NCBI RefSeq assembly: GCF_001482385.1
Contig: NZ_CP013611.1
Location: forward strand, 4,347,501-4,411,500
DNA length: 64,000 nucleotides
Origin: Pseudoalteromonas rubra
GTDB lineage: Bacteria > Pseudomonadota > Gammaproteobacteria > Enterobacterales > Alteromonadaceae
Reading direction: 5' to 3'
Positions 1 through 8,533 of the stretch are shown here, one piece after another (position 1 is the stretch's first letter; each line of letters begins with the position of its first letter). The translations under genes were made by a program, and so were the position numbers. The notes below the pieces were generated by a model that searched no databases, was not told the DNA's origin, and was given only the letters and a program-made list of their open reading frames with translations.

Positions 1-6
1 GCTCAT
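1..6 (-). CDS. Start of the next operon gene (first two codons only)
   Basis: A minus-strand ATG followed by AGC lies at positions 6 to 1. A strong ribosome binding site, GGAGG, ends five bases upstream of it. The gene therefore continues the minus-strand glycan operon beyond the window edge, directly after the alcohol dehydrogenase. Nothing can be said about its product. Confidence 0.55.
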
Positions 7-30
7 CTTTACCTCCGACACGGATCACGA

Positions 31-1062
31 TTAAATCTCTATCAACGCGCGTATGATTTTTTTGTTGTGTAAGTCGTCCAGTGCGATATTGACGTCCTCT
101 AACGGGTATGTGCGCGTTATCAGGTCATCCAGCTCAAGTTTTCCTTCGTTGTACAGTGCAATAAATTTGGGAATATCGACATCCGGTTTGCTGGCTCCGC
201 CCCAACTACCACGAATAGACTTCCCTCGATGGAATGCGTGAGGCTCCAGTGAGATTCTCTCATCATCACGTGGATGAGAAGCGAAAATACACTGTCCGCC
301 ACCATCTTTGACCGATTCAAATGCTTGCTCGATTGTGCGGGTTTGGCCAGACGCTTCGATACTGTACTCGACTCCCTGGCCTTCGGTAAGTGACTGAATC
401 GCCGCAACGGGGTCTTGTTCTAATGCATTAATGGTATGTGTTGCGCCAAGTTTCTTCGCCATTGCCAGCTTTTCTTCCGTTACATCAACGGCAATCAGCA
501 TGCGAGGCTGACCCAGCTTTGCTGCGATCAACGCGCTCATACCTATCCCGCCGAGACCAAAAACGGCCAGAGTACTGTTTGGCAGAGGCTGCAACTCATT
601 AAAGACTAAGCCTAATCCGGTAGGCAGGGCACAGCCCAGCAGCACAGCTAGCTTTTCCGGGAAGTCGTCTGGTAAGGTCACCAGTCGGTTTTCGGCAACA
701 ATAGTTTTTTCGCATAGCGTGGTGGCGCTGCCGGAGTTAATCAGGTAGTCCTCATGGGGGTACTTGCCACCAGGTGCATCCAGCCCGTCACCCTTGATCC
801 AGCCAATGACGACTTTGTCGCCGGGCGACACTTTAGTGACACCTTCACCTATGGTTTCGACAATCCCAACTCCTTCATGGCCGAGTAAGTGAGGTAAATA
901 CTTGTCTTCACCTCTGCCACCTTGCACTTCCATTAGCTGTGAATGACACAGGCCGCTGTATAAGAGTTTAACTTGCACTTGCCCTCGCGTTAGCGCGGGC
1001 ATTTTAATGCCGTTGATGATTTCCAGAGGTTCACCGGTATTGAATAAAACAGCGGCTTTCAT
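31..1062 (-). CDS. Zinc-dependent alcohol dehydrogenase, MDR superfamily
   Basis: This 343-residue protein is a medium-chain dehydrogenase/reductase that should oxidise or reduce an alcohol/carbonyl pair with NAD(P). The GroES-like N-terminal half carries the catalytic-zinc signature (Cys39, GHE at 61-63, Cys144 in GCALPTG). A Rossmann fold begins at the glycine motif GLGGIG around 169-174. The usual four-cysteine structural zinc loop near residue 100 is absent, so the protein resembles MDR members with only the catalytic zinc. Its ATG overlaps the stop of the upstream fusion gene by 4 bp, showing translational coupling in the glycan operon. The substrate is unknown. A sugar or sugar-nucleotide intermediate is a guess based only on context. 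Confidence 0.85.
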   Translation of the reverse strand: MKAAVLFNTGEPLEIINGIKMPALTRGQVQVKLLYSGLCHSQLMEVQGGRGEDKYLPHLLGHEGVGIVETIGEGVTKVSPGDKVVIGWIKGDGLDAPGGKYPHEDYLINSGSATTLCEKTIVAENRLVTLPDDFPEKLAVLLGCALPTGLGLVFNELQPLPNSTLAVFGLGGIGMSALIAAKLGQPRMLIAVDVTEEKLAMAKKLGATHTINALEQDPVAAIQSLTEGQGVEYSIEASGQTRTIEQAFESVKDGGGQCIFASHPRDDERISLEPHAFHRGKSIRGSWGGASKPDVDIPKFIALYNEGKLELDDLITRTYPLEDVNIALDDLHNKKIIRALIEI

Positions 1063-2882
1063 GACTTCCCCTTATTGGCAATTTTTTTAAAATAGTAATA
1101 GTTACTGATTGGCTTGTGTGCCTCGAAGTCTGGGACATCCGGGAAGGCATATTCGAGCAGTTCATAATCTGTAGAAACAAGCTCAAAGCCAAAATCGGAT
1201 ACCAGATCTATAAACTCTTGTTTGGTCCAGGCATTTTGATGATTGAATTGAAAGTCGCTTTCAGTCGCACGGACTTTCTGTGTCAGAATCTTTGAAATCT
1301 CATTAATCGATTCTATCTTAAGAATCTCAGCGTATTGCGTACTGGAAAGCTTAGCTGGTCCGCAGTAACCTGCGCGACTGGATGTTTGGTTTTTGTATAG
1401 GTGCCCGTAGTCAGCATCCCAGAAACTGGTAATGACGTTGGCAGCATGAGAGAGCGCGCATTCAGGATCAACGCCATACTTTTGCCAGCACTGCAATAGC
1501 GCTTTTGACTGTGAGAATTGCTCGAAATATCCCATATCGCCATTGAGACCTGCCTCCCTTGCTGAATCAAAGTCCGGGATCTTGATTAACAGATCGCCAT
1601 CGTGTTGCAGGATCCGCCAGCTTTCTGTCAGCAAATTGGTCAGTGTTTCATGGTTGATATGCTCAAAGAAGTGTGACGAGTAGACTAAGCTACAACTGAG
1701 ATCTGAGTTGGGCAAACGGGTGTTTGGTGTAAAGCTAATTGGCTCTATGTTGGCTCCGTCGCATTCGTCGTAGCAAATCCAGTTTTCACCATTAAAGTTT
1801 GCGCCGCCACCCAGGTTGACTTTGTATGCCCCGCATCGTTGCCAGGGTTTGTAAGGAAACTCAGACACCAAACCGACTTTACGGACCTGAGTATCTTTGT
1901 ATTGATTGGTCGCCACAGTGAGTTCGCACACCAGTCTGTTCAGTTTATCTGTAGACAGTCCGCGGTGCTTGAGACGACTGTTTTGGAAGAGTAAGAAGGT
2001 CCCTTGTGGACCCTCAACCGTCACCTGACTACCATCCTCCAGTTCCATCATGGTTGAGCCTGTGTCAGCAGATGGAGGGGTAATATAAAGCAAAATCTTT
2101 TTCACTGGCTTTGGCATGTTGTCCAGGTGTAGTTTGTTTGAGCCGACATTGGAATTTAATACTTTGGCAAGTTTAGTGATACGGCTATTGACTACTTTCC
2201 AGTGGCTTCCTAGTTGTTCTGCGATTTCATCATAATGTTGTTCCAGAAACTGTTGGATCAAGGTTTGTGCTTCAGTGGTGATCTCAAGCCGTTGTAAATC
2301 TGAGTTTTGCTCTCCTAACGCGTTAGAGAAGTAGTCAAAATCTTGTCGGCTTGACTCCAGGGTATGATGTTGTTGCGGCAATGTGTCACATAAAACGCGA
2401 AAGTTGTCGGCAAATGCTTTGTCTGATACCCCGATATAGAACCCCTGTTGCTGCAATTGAGAACCTGTCCAGGCCTGCTTTTTTCTGTATGAGGATTCTG
2501 CTAATGATTGATATTCAGTCCAGGCAGACTCTGAAATATAGAGCCTGTTCGTCACATTCTCGCTGTAGGGCATGAGTGGGATCAACTGAGATTTAAACTG
2601 CGCGTTGTGTTTAACAAGGGCATGTTTAATCTCGCCGTAAAAAGAAATGGAAGATACCACAACAGGGTGTGCGACTTCTTTTAACTCATAAGCACTAAGT
2701 ACTTCTAGTGGCTCAGTTTTTGCCTCTCTGTCGAGGACTGCAAGCGGGGCTCTCAGGCCTTTTTCTTCTACATAACGCAGGATATCCAAGCCGCCGCCGC
2801 CCGATCCGTAAACATAATAGTCTTTGTCTGATAAATTGTTTTCTCGATAGACGATTTCAAATCTCGTGGTAATTTCAGACAT
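1059..2882 (-). CDS. Three-part fusion: Rossmann-like, dioxygenase-like and SAM methyltransferase domains
   Basis: This protein of about 607 residues has three visible parts. Residues 20-110 begin with a glycine-rich turn (YGSGGGG) like a nucleotide-binding fold. Residues 200-325 carry an HxD pair (His252, Asp254), a distal His306 and nearby arginines, the ligand pattern of Fe(II)/2-oxoglutarate dioxygenases of the PhyH type. Residues 350-600 are a class I methyltransferase with the VNLGGG motif near 355-360 and an SHFFEHI motif. The start at 2882 is preferred over an upstream ATG at 2939 because GAGGA lies six bases upstream. The gene is coupled to the dehydrogenase by a 4 bp overlap. It may hydroxylate and methylate a sugar, but this is inference. 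The methyltransferase call is fairly secure and the dioxygenase call moderate. Confidence 0.7.
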   Translation of the reverse strand: MSEITTRFEIVYRENNLSDKDYYVYGSGGGGLDILRYVEEKGLRAPLAVLDREAKTEPLEVLSAYELKEVAHPVVVSSISFYGEIKHALVKHNAQFKSQLIPLMPYSENVTNRLYISESAWTEYQSLAESSYRKKQAWTGSQLQQQGFYIGVSDKAFADNFRVLCDTLPQQHHTLESSRQDFDYFSNALGEQNSDLQRLEITTEAQTLIQQFLEQHYDEIAEQLGSHWKVVNSRITKLAKVLNSNVGSNKLHLDNMPKPVKKILLYITPPSADTGSTMMELEDGSQVTVEGPQGTFLLFQNSRLKHRGLSTDKLNRLVCELTVATNQYKDTQVRKVGLVSEFPYKPWQRCGAYKVNLGGGANFNGENWICYDECDGANIEPISFTPNTRLPNSDLSCSLVYSSHFFEHINHETLTNLLTESWRILQHDGDLLIKIPDFDSAREAGLNGDMGYFEQFSQSKALLQCWQKYGVDPECALSHAANVITSFWDADYGHLYKNQTSSRAGYCGPAKLSSTQYAEILKIESINEISKILTQKVRATESDFQFNHQNAWTKQEFIDLVSDFGFELVSTDYELLEYAFPDVPDFEAHKPISNYYYFKKIANKGKS

Positions 2883-2962
2883 AGTGTTCCTCATTTTCTC
2901 GATAGGGCAAGTATCAATGCCTTTGCGCACGCTCAGCACTGTGACTCATAGCTTGATGCATT

Positions 2963-3958
2963 TCAGTCACACAAGCTGGCTGCTGACTCGATGTTTGATG
3001 CAATTGATGTAAAGTATTTTTGGCTTTTAATCAATTGCATGGCCTTTATTTCTTCTAGTTCACTAGGTTTTAAGCAATTTCTGTTCCATGAAAACTGACG
3101 GCGACTTTGCACATCGCCAAGAAACTCATTTAACATGATTAAACACCATTTCAATTGAGTCAGTTCTAATATTGTCAGGAAAGTATCCTTTTGGTTCGGG
3201 ACATGTTCAAACAAACGACTGGCGAAGAAGACATCCAGGGAAGTCATATCTACAGGCACTGCTGGCTGTGAGAAAAAATCACACAAGAGTTTCCAGCTGG
3301 TATCTATGCCTGCATATTCAAAGTCGAAGAAGACTAAGCCCTGGTTCGTTTGCAATGCATTATGAAAGCCGAAGTCAGAAGGAGATAAGACCTTTCTTGT
3401 TTGCTTGTTTTTCGCATCAGCGGGCAAGCGACAGAGCAGCTTGTTCGCCCGAGTCTGGATCTGTTGCAGCAGAGTGTTCAGGGCCTGGTTATCTTGCTGT
3501 GGCTGAAATCTGGCCAGTCGTTTCTCAATGATGCTATAAAACCCATACAGGGAGTCAGGACTCTCCGAGGCGATATTCAAGTGTTCTCGGGACTGAGGAA
3601 TGGCATTAATGCGCTCAAGAAATTGCAGAGCGCTTTTGACTGAATCCGGTTTGGCCTCAGCTATGGGCTCACCGTGAATAAAACTAAAAAGGCTGACGTA
3701 CGCTTGTGGGTTGTAAGCTATGGGCTCTGGCACCGATGTGACAGCGTTTTGCCAAAGGTATTGCGAAAAGCCAAACTCGTTAGCGAGTTTGTGAGTTGAG
3801 TGCGAGTGGTTGGGCGAAAAAGACTTCAAAAACCAACTTGTGTCATGCGACACAATCTTATAGCCGCGATTATTTGCACCGCCAGAGAGTGCCGAAATAG
3901 TAAAGTTTTCCGTACCTAACGCGTCTTTTATCCAGTAGCGAACAGCATCATCTATCAT
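2963..3958 (-). CDS. APH/choline-kinase-fold phosphotransferase
   Basis: This 331-residue protein has the kinase fold of aminoglycoside phosphotransferases and choline kinases. The catalytic loop reads SDFGFHN (catalytic Asp195, Asn200) and the metal-binding motif is DFEYAG with Asp212. The N-terminal lobe holds a glycine loop (SGGANN, about 25-30) and a likely ATP lysine at about 45. In sugar operons such proteins usually phosphorylate a small alcohol, amino alcohol or sugar rather than an antibiotic. Next to a HAD phosphatase, a SIS isomerase and a cytidylyltransferase, it could supply the anomeric phosphate that a GHMP kinase supplies in NDP-heptose pathways. The start overlaps the HAD gene stop by 4 bp. 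Confidence 0.75.
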   Translation of the reverse strand: MIDDAVRYWIKDALGTENFTISALSGGANNRGYKIVSHDTSWFLKSFSPNHSHSTHKLANEFGFSQYLWQNAVTSVPEPIAYNPQAYVSLFSFIHGEPIAEAKPDSVKSALQFLERINAIPQSREHLNIASESPDSLYGFYSIIEKRLARFQPQQDNQALNTLLQQIQTRANKLLCRLPADAKNKQTRKVLSPSDFGFHNALQTNQGLVFFDFEYAGIDTSWKLLCDFFSQPAVPVDMTSLDVFFASRLFEHVPNQKDTFLTILELTQLKWCLIMLNEFLGDVQSRRQFSWNRNCLKPSELEEIKAMQLIKSQKYFTSIASNIESAASLCD

Positions 3959-4545
3959 AGCTTATCCGGAATATCAGACCAGAGCTGAACGGGTACCAGA
4001 CTCGGATCATTAGACCTGGTATTAAACAGCACCTTTTTACACTGAGCAGGGAACAAAGCATGATTGAATATGGATTCAAGATCATCGACAAATAGTTCAC
4101 AGTCGAGTGTACTAATGCGTAAAAGCTTGTCTTCTTTGGTCTCGTTGAAAAATAGGTCTGTTTTTTCGAACGGAGCATCGATTTTACCGACAAAGCCATT
4201 GGCCTCTAACCAACCGGTGGCAGCGACATGAAAATTTACGCGTTCGCCTATGATAGGGTAGCGTGTTTTGTGTGAAATCAGCTTGAGAGTATGCCCCTGT
4301 TTTCGCCATTGTTTGAGTGTGTCGAGGCAATCCGGGTAAGGCCGTGCCTGAGTAATTTCTTTACCGTAAACGATGCCTTGTAGCTCAGTCCATTTGGCTT
4401 CGTTACCCAGGTCAATAAAGTACTGTTTTACTTCATTTTTGCTTTGACCTACAGACTCTGGTAACCAGCCCAGTGCACAGCCGACGCGATAAAACACGCC
4501 GGTGTAATCGGCAATGGTGTTATCAAAATCAATACCGATGATCAC
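3955..4545 (-). CDS. HAD-superfamily phosphatase
   Basis: This 196-residue haloacid dehalogenase-type hydrolase starts with the catalytic motif DFDNT (nucleophile Asp6, general acid Asp8). A later acidic pair in FVDDLESIF, about residue 153, fits motif IV. The length and the insert between motifs fit a small sugar-phosphate phosphatase, comparable in role to GmhB, although it lacks the cysteine zinc loop typical of GmhB. It overlaps both neighbours by 4 bp. Substrate assignment is inference from context. Confidence 0.75.
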   Translation of the reverse strand: MIIGIDFDNTIADYTGVFYRVGCALGWLPESVGQSKNEVKQYFIDLGNEAKWTELQGIVYGKEITQARPYPDCLDTLKQWRKQGHTLKLISHKTRYPIIGERVNFHVAATGWLEANGFVGKIDAPFEKTDLFFNETKEDKLLRISTLDCELFVDDLESIFNHALFPAQCKKVLFNTRSNDPSLVPVQLWSDIPDKL

Positions 4546-5462
4546 ACCACACCTCGCTCTGATAAGGTACCCATAATGTCAGCCACAGTCAGGTCTGCTT
4601 TCGCTCTGGCATCTGCAGTGGAATGCACCTGATCAATAAAGCGGTCTGGGATCCCGAAACGGTGAACCCGTGGCCAGCTTGCCTGTTCGCTGAAGTATTC
4701 CAAAACAGCGCTACCAAAGCCCCCGCTGACATTGTGCTCTTCGAGTGTGATCACATGGTCAAACCGTGTCATGGCATCGTTCAGGTATTCTTCGTCGAGC
4801 GGTTTTACGGTGTGGAAGCTCACCAGCTCAGGTGACACACCACGTTCGTTTAAGGCACGCACTAACTCCTGCGCCAAAGGCATAATGGTGCCGGTACTAA
4901 GCACGGCAATACGTTCACCGGAGTGCATCACATGCACTTTGCCGAAGGTAAGGGTAGGCTGACCATCGTGCACTGCTGGCTCATTCTTTTTCCCAATTCT
5001 GAAGTAACAGGGGGCATTGAGCTCGATCAACTGTGGCATGAGTTGCTCTAGTTCATAGGCATCAGCCGGGCAGATCACGTGCATATTTGGCAAGGCGCGC
5101 ATCAGGGCTATGTCTTCGAACGAGTGATGCGTTGGGCCGAGGTTGGCGTAAGATAAGCCAGACCCGGTGCCGACGATGATCACGGGCTGATTCTGATAAG
5201 CGATATCAATCTTGATCTGCTCAAAGTTCCGTGATGTGGTAAACGGGGTAATAGTATAAATAAAGGGTTTATAGCCCATCATCGCACTGCCGGCTGCCAT
5301 AGATGCCATATTGGCTTCGGCTATCCCGGCATTGATGGTACGACCTTCGGCAAACTCCTTTAAGGGGTTAAATAACCTATTGCCGATATCAGCGTAATAG
5401 AGCAATAGCGATTCGTCGTCTTTAGCAAGCTCAGTCAGGACTCGTGCAAATGCGTTTCTCAT
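4542..5462 (-). CDS. Transketolase-like, pyrimidine-binding and C-terminal subunit
   Basis: This 306-residue protein corresponds to the C-terminal half of a transketolase or DXP synthase. The pyrimidine-binding domain contains the cofactor-activating glutamate (Glu49 in GIAEANMASMAAG). A C-terminal domain follows from about residue 185. It pairs with the thiamine-diphosphate-binding subunit encoded immediately upstream, with which it overlaps by 4 bp. Together they should transfer two-carbon ketol units between a ketose and an aldose. A split, operon-borne copy is usually biosynthetic rather than the housekeeping pentose-phosphate enzyme. The acceptor here is unknown. Confidence 0.85.
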   Translation of the reverse strand: MRNAFARVLTELAKDDESLLLYYADIGNRLFNPLKEFAEGRTINAGIAEANMASMAAGSAMMGYKPFIYTITPFTTSRNFEQIKIDIAYQNQPVIIVGTGSGLSYANLGPTHHSFEDIALMRALPNMHVICPADAYELEQLMPQLIELNAPCYFRIGKKNEPAVHDGQPTLTFGKVHVMHSGERIAVLSTGTIMPLAQELVRALNERGVSPELVSFHTVKPLDEEYLNDAMTRFDHVITLEEHNVSGGFGSAVLEYFSEQASWPRVHRFGIPDRFIDQVHSTADARAKADLTVADIMGTLSERGVV

Positions 5463-6262
5463 AATACTCCAAGCTCCTGTTTAGCTTGATCAACTTCCTC
5501 TGCTGTTGGAATACGGTAGTGCCAGTTGTTGTCGTTTTCCATGAATGACACGCCTTTTCCTTTGACTGTGTCGGCGACAATGCACACAGGTTGTTGAATG
5601 GGTTTTGCCGCTTCGAGTGCCTGCTCCAGCGCATTGAGATCATGACCATCGACGCGTATTGTGTGCCAGCCAAACGCGCGCCATTTCTCTTCAAGTGGTT
5701 CAAGGTGCATTATTTCAGTACTTTCACCTGTGCCTTGTAGCTTGTTAAAGTCAACAATCGCTACCAGGTTACTTAAGCGCTTACCGGCTGCAAACATCGC
5801 AGCTTCCCAAACAGTACCTTCATTGAGCTCACCGTCACCCATAAGCACGTAAAAGCGGTTTTTAGCGCCCTTGAGCCGGGTGCTCAGTGCCATTCCGGTT
5901 GCCAAAGATAATGCATGACCCAAAGAGCCAGAGACCGTTTCTACACCAGCGGGGGCATGTATTCCCGGGTGCTCTTCAAACTGACTGCCTGTCTGGCCAT
6001 GTTCATACAGAGCGGCGGGAGAAAAGTAATCACGATAGGCTAGGGTGGTATAAAGTGCACTGGCGGCATGCCCTTTACCGAGTAAAAAGTAATCTCGTTC
6101 TGGGTTGTCTGGGTCGCTGGGCGTGATGTGCATTGTACGCCAGTACAATACAGTTAGAATATCAACGCAGGACAAACAACTGCCCAGATGCGGTGTTTTA
6201 GTCTGGCTGGACACGTCACACAAGGTGTAACGTATCTGCGCTGCGATGGAGTTCAAAGTCAT
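5459..6262 (-). CDS. Transketolase-like, thiamine-diphosphate-binding N-terminal subunit
   Basis: This 267-residue subunit holds the ThDP/metal motif: GDGELNEG starts at residue 142 and is followed by DFNKLQ at 171-176. The KGHAA loop near 63-67 is typical of transketolases. An in-frame ATG at 6340 exists, but the start at 6262 matches family N-termini, avoids an 70 bp overlap with the methyltransferase, and has AGG about nine bases upstream. It is coupled to the C-terminal subunit by a 4 bp overlap. The two genes add up to about 573 residues, shorter than a one-piece transketolase of about 660. Confidence 0.85.
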   Translation of the reverse strand: MTLNSIAAQIRYTLCDVSSQTKTPHLGSCLSCVDILTVLYWRTMHITPSDPDNPERDYFLLGKGHAASALYTTLAYRDYFSPAALYEHGQTGSQFEEHPGIHAPAGVETVSGSLGHALSLATGMALSTRLKGAKNRFYVLMGDGELNEGTVWEAAMFAAGKRLSNLVAIVDFNKLQGTGESTEIMHLEPLEEKWRAFGWHTIRVDGHDLNALEQALEAAKPIQQPVCIVADTVKGKGVSFMENDNNWHYRIPTAEEVDQAKQELGVL

Positions 6263-6269
6263 AATATGC

Positions 6270-6932
6270 CTAAGGAATAAACCAATAAAAATCGCCAGTG
6301 TAACCGTTGTCACGGAAGAACTGCTTCCAGTCATCCACATGCATTATTGTTTTGGCGGTCAGAGCCCATTCCATCATGCGCTCTTTTTCTTCGTTGTTGC
6401 GATAGGCATCAACGGTAATAAAAGACTTGCCACGGCTGACGCGCTCAATTTCACGCAGTGCCATGGCACACTCATTTTCTTCCAGGTTATGAATGGTGTT
6501 GATTGACATCACAACGTCAAAGCTATTGTCTTCATAGGGCAGCGCTTTGGCATTGCCCTGAGTCAGTAGATCTTTGACTTCTTCTTTAGCATGTTCCAGT
6601 GCGTATTCTGAAATATCCAGTCCGCGCAATGTCATACCTGGGATCAGTTGCTGCAGGTCGTACAGCATAAAGCCTTTTGCACATCCCACGTCTAGCAGGC
6701 TGGAGCCTGCATCGAGGCCGAAGTGTGCTTTGAGATCTGGTACCACAGGTTGCCAGAAACGGGGGAAGTAACTAAAGCCACCATAACCATAGGTACGATC
6801 GCCATCAAAGAAGTCCTTGCCATATTGTCTGGCAATTTCACGGTCCGCTTCGGTGATCACGTTGGCGCGGCCTTTGGTATCGCGCTTAGATTTAGGGTAA
6901 TTTCTTAATAAATCGATTTCTTGTCCGGACAT
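6270..6932 (-). CDS. SAM-dependent methyltransferase
   Basis: This 220-residue class I methyltransferase has motif I DVGCAKG at 81-87, an acidic GLDISEYAL strand end, and a motif IV-like SFDVVMSINTIHNL. A C-terminal aromatic tail ends in FYWFIP. The start at 6932 is chosen because it falls just after the upstream epimerase stop at 6940. In-frame ATGs at 6962 and 6977 would overlap that gene. It probably methylates a sugar or sugar-acid intermediate of the operon pathway, with O- or N-methylation not distinguishable. Confidence 0.8.
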   Translation of the reverse strand: MSGQEIDLLRNYPKSKRDTKGRANVITEADREIARQYGKDFFDGDRTYGYGGFSYFPRFWQPVVPDLKAHFGLDAGSSLLDVGCAKGFMLYDLQQLIPGMTLRGLDISEYALEHAKEEVKDLLTQGNAKALPYEDNSFDVVMSINTIHNLEENECAMALREIERVSRGKSFITVDAYRNNEEKERMMEWALTAKTIMHVDDWKQFFRDNGYTGDFYWFIP

Positions 6933-6939
6933 GGGGATC

Positions 6940-7929
6940 TCACGCTTTATGAATGTAGTCATGGGGTAATGTGCCAAGTTCGCTCTGGTACTGTTTCACC
7001 CAGGCTATGGTGCGCTCCAGGCCGTTTTCCAGCGAGACTTGATCCTGCCAGTTGAGTTCTGAGCGGACCTTGTTGCTGTCAAGCAGGTAAGCTGCATCTT
7101 TGCCGAGGCGGTCTTCTGTAACAGCGCAGACCTGTTCAAAGGGCACTTGCAGCATATCGCAGATAAGCTCAACCAATGCGCGAATGGTGATCATGCGCTC
7201 GGTCGAAATATGATAGGTCTCACCCAGTGTGCCTTGATTGCCTATTTTTAGTGTGGCATCTGACACATCATCGATATGAATAAAAGAACGGGTTGAGTGA
7301 CCGCCGCCGTGCAGGGGTAATACCTTACCTAACAAGGCAAACAAAATGGTTCTGGGGATGATGCGATAGAGTTGCTGACCTTCACCATACACATTCGCTG
7401 CGCGGGTAAATAATACCGGGAACTTGTAGACATCAAAAAACGTATGCAAGCTCATGTCTGCTGCAGCACGAGACACCGCATAAGGGGTGCTGGGTTGGTA
7501 GTTACGGTGCTCTTGTACCAGGCCTTCGCAGCTACCGTAGACCTCTGGCGTGGAGATATGCACGTACTTGTCGAGGTGATCCAGATCCTTGAGCTGATTA
7601 TGCAGCTTGATGGTCGAGACTGCGTTGGTCATAAACCAGTGTTCCGGATATTGCCAGCTTTGTCCCACCATGCTCTGTGCAGCAAAGTTATAGACAGTGC
7701 TGACTTTATGGCGTTTGATGAGCGCCATGATGTCATCCAGCTGATGGTTCAGGTCGAGCTGATGAAAATCTGGCTGGTTTGCCTGCCATTTGTAGGGCAA
7801 TAGCGCGCTATGGGGTTCTGCTGAGCGGCTGACAGCCAGCACTGACTGTTCTTGTTTTAGTAAATGGGCGCAAAACGATGCGCCCGAAAAGGAGTTACTA
7901 CCGAGTACAAGGATTGGCGCATTAGCCAT
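6940..7929 (-). CDS. NAD-dependent epimerase/dehydratase, GMD/RmlB-like, with YxxxR active site
   Basis: This 329-residue extended short-chain dehydrogenase resembles GDP-mannose or dTDP-glucose 4,6-dehydratases. The cofactor loop is LGSNSFSG at about 9-16, and the STPEVYGS segment at 126-133 supplies the catalytic Thr/Glu region of dehydratases. The catalytic Tyr150 is followed by Arg154 where the family has lysine, so the motif reads YAVSR. The codon is CGT at 7470-7468. The substrate-binding RAANVYGEGQ and R-S-F-I-H segments are intact. It overlaps the SIS gene by 8 bp. It probably acts on the nucleotide-activated product of this operon, but the Lys-to-Arg change leaves activity open. Confidence 0.8.
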   Translation of the reverse strand: MANAPILVLGSNSFSGASFCAHLLKQEQSVLAVSRSAEPHSALLPYKWQANQPDFHQLDLNHQLDDIMALIKRHKVSTVYNFAAQSMVGQSWQYPEHWFMTNAVSTIKLHNQLKDLDHLDKYVHISTPEVYGSCEGLVQEHRNYQPSTPYAVSRAAADMSLHTFFDVYKFPVLFTRAANVYGEGQQLYRIIPRTILFALLGKVLPLHGGGHSTRSFIHIDDVSDATLKIGNQGTLGETYHISTERMITIRALVELICDMLQVPFEQVCAVTEDRLGKDAAYLLDSNKVRSELNWQDQVSLENGLERTIAWVKQYQSELGTLPHDYIHKA

Positions 7930-8533
7930 GATTGAGCTCCTGATAAAGGGCTTTCATTAATATATGTCCGATCACCACCTGGGTATCCTCGGAGATCTGC
8001 ATGTCCTGGATCGCAAAGTGAAATGCCAGGTCGACCAGTGGCTTGGCTTTACCGCCATCAAAACCGAGTATCCCGACTGTATGCATACCCATCAATTGAG
8101 CTTGCTCTATGGCACGAATGATGTTGCCAGAATTGCCGCTACCAGAGAGCACCAGCAGGACATCGTGTTTGTTTGCTTTGACCTTGAGCTGATGGGCAAA
8201 AATGTTGTCGTAGCCAATGTCATTACCGAGGCAGGTTAACACCGAACTGTTTGCAGCCAGCGCTTCTACTTTGAGGGCATCTCCCTGGGGGTGAACGCCA
8301 AATGTAAAATCGTTCGCAAGGTGGATAGCATTGGCCGCAGACCCGCCATTGCCACATAGATACAAGGTACCGCCTTTGGCCTTCATATCCAGTAAAGTAC
8401 TGACCAGCTGTTTGACGTCATTGCCATCGAGCTGAGTTAGCACCTGACTCAGTGTATGCACATAGTCTTCGGTCAGGGCGACAATGGGATCCCGGCGAGG
8501 GATTGGGGCGACGATGCCTTGTTGCTTGCTCAT
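7922..8533 (-). CDS. SIS-domain sugar-phosphate isomerase, GmhA-like
   Basis: This 203-residue SIS-domain protein resembles phosphoheptose isomerase GmhA, which converts sedoheptulose 7-phosphate to an aldoheptose 7-phosphate. The phosphate-binding segments CGNGGSAANA (60-69) and LSGSGNSGN (about 123-131) are intact, as is the HLANDF helix. The start at 8533 is chosen because its ATG overlaps the stop of the upstream epimerase as ATGA; the ATG at 8554 lies inside that gene. A ketose-phosphate isomerase alongside a transketolase pair suggests that the transketolase product is its substrate. That link is inference. Confidence 0.85.
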   Translation of the reverse strand: MSKQQGIVAPIPRRDPIVALTEDYVHTLSQVLTQLDGNDVKQLVSTLLDMKAKGGTLYLCGNGGSAANAIHLANDFTFGVHPQGDALKVEALAANSSVLTCLGNDIGYDNIFAHQLKVKANKHDVLLVLSGSGNSGNIIRAIEQAQLMGMHTVGILGFDGGKAKPLVDLAFHFAIQDMQISEDTQVVIGHILMKALYQELNHG

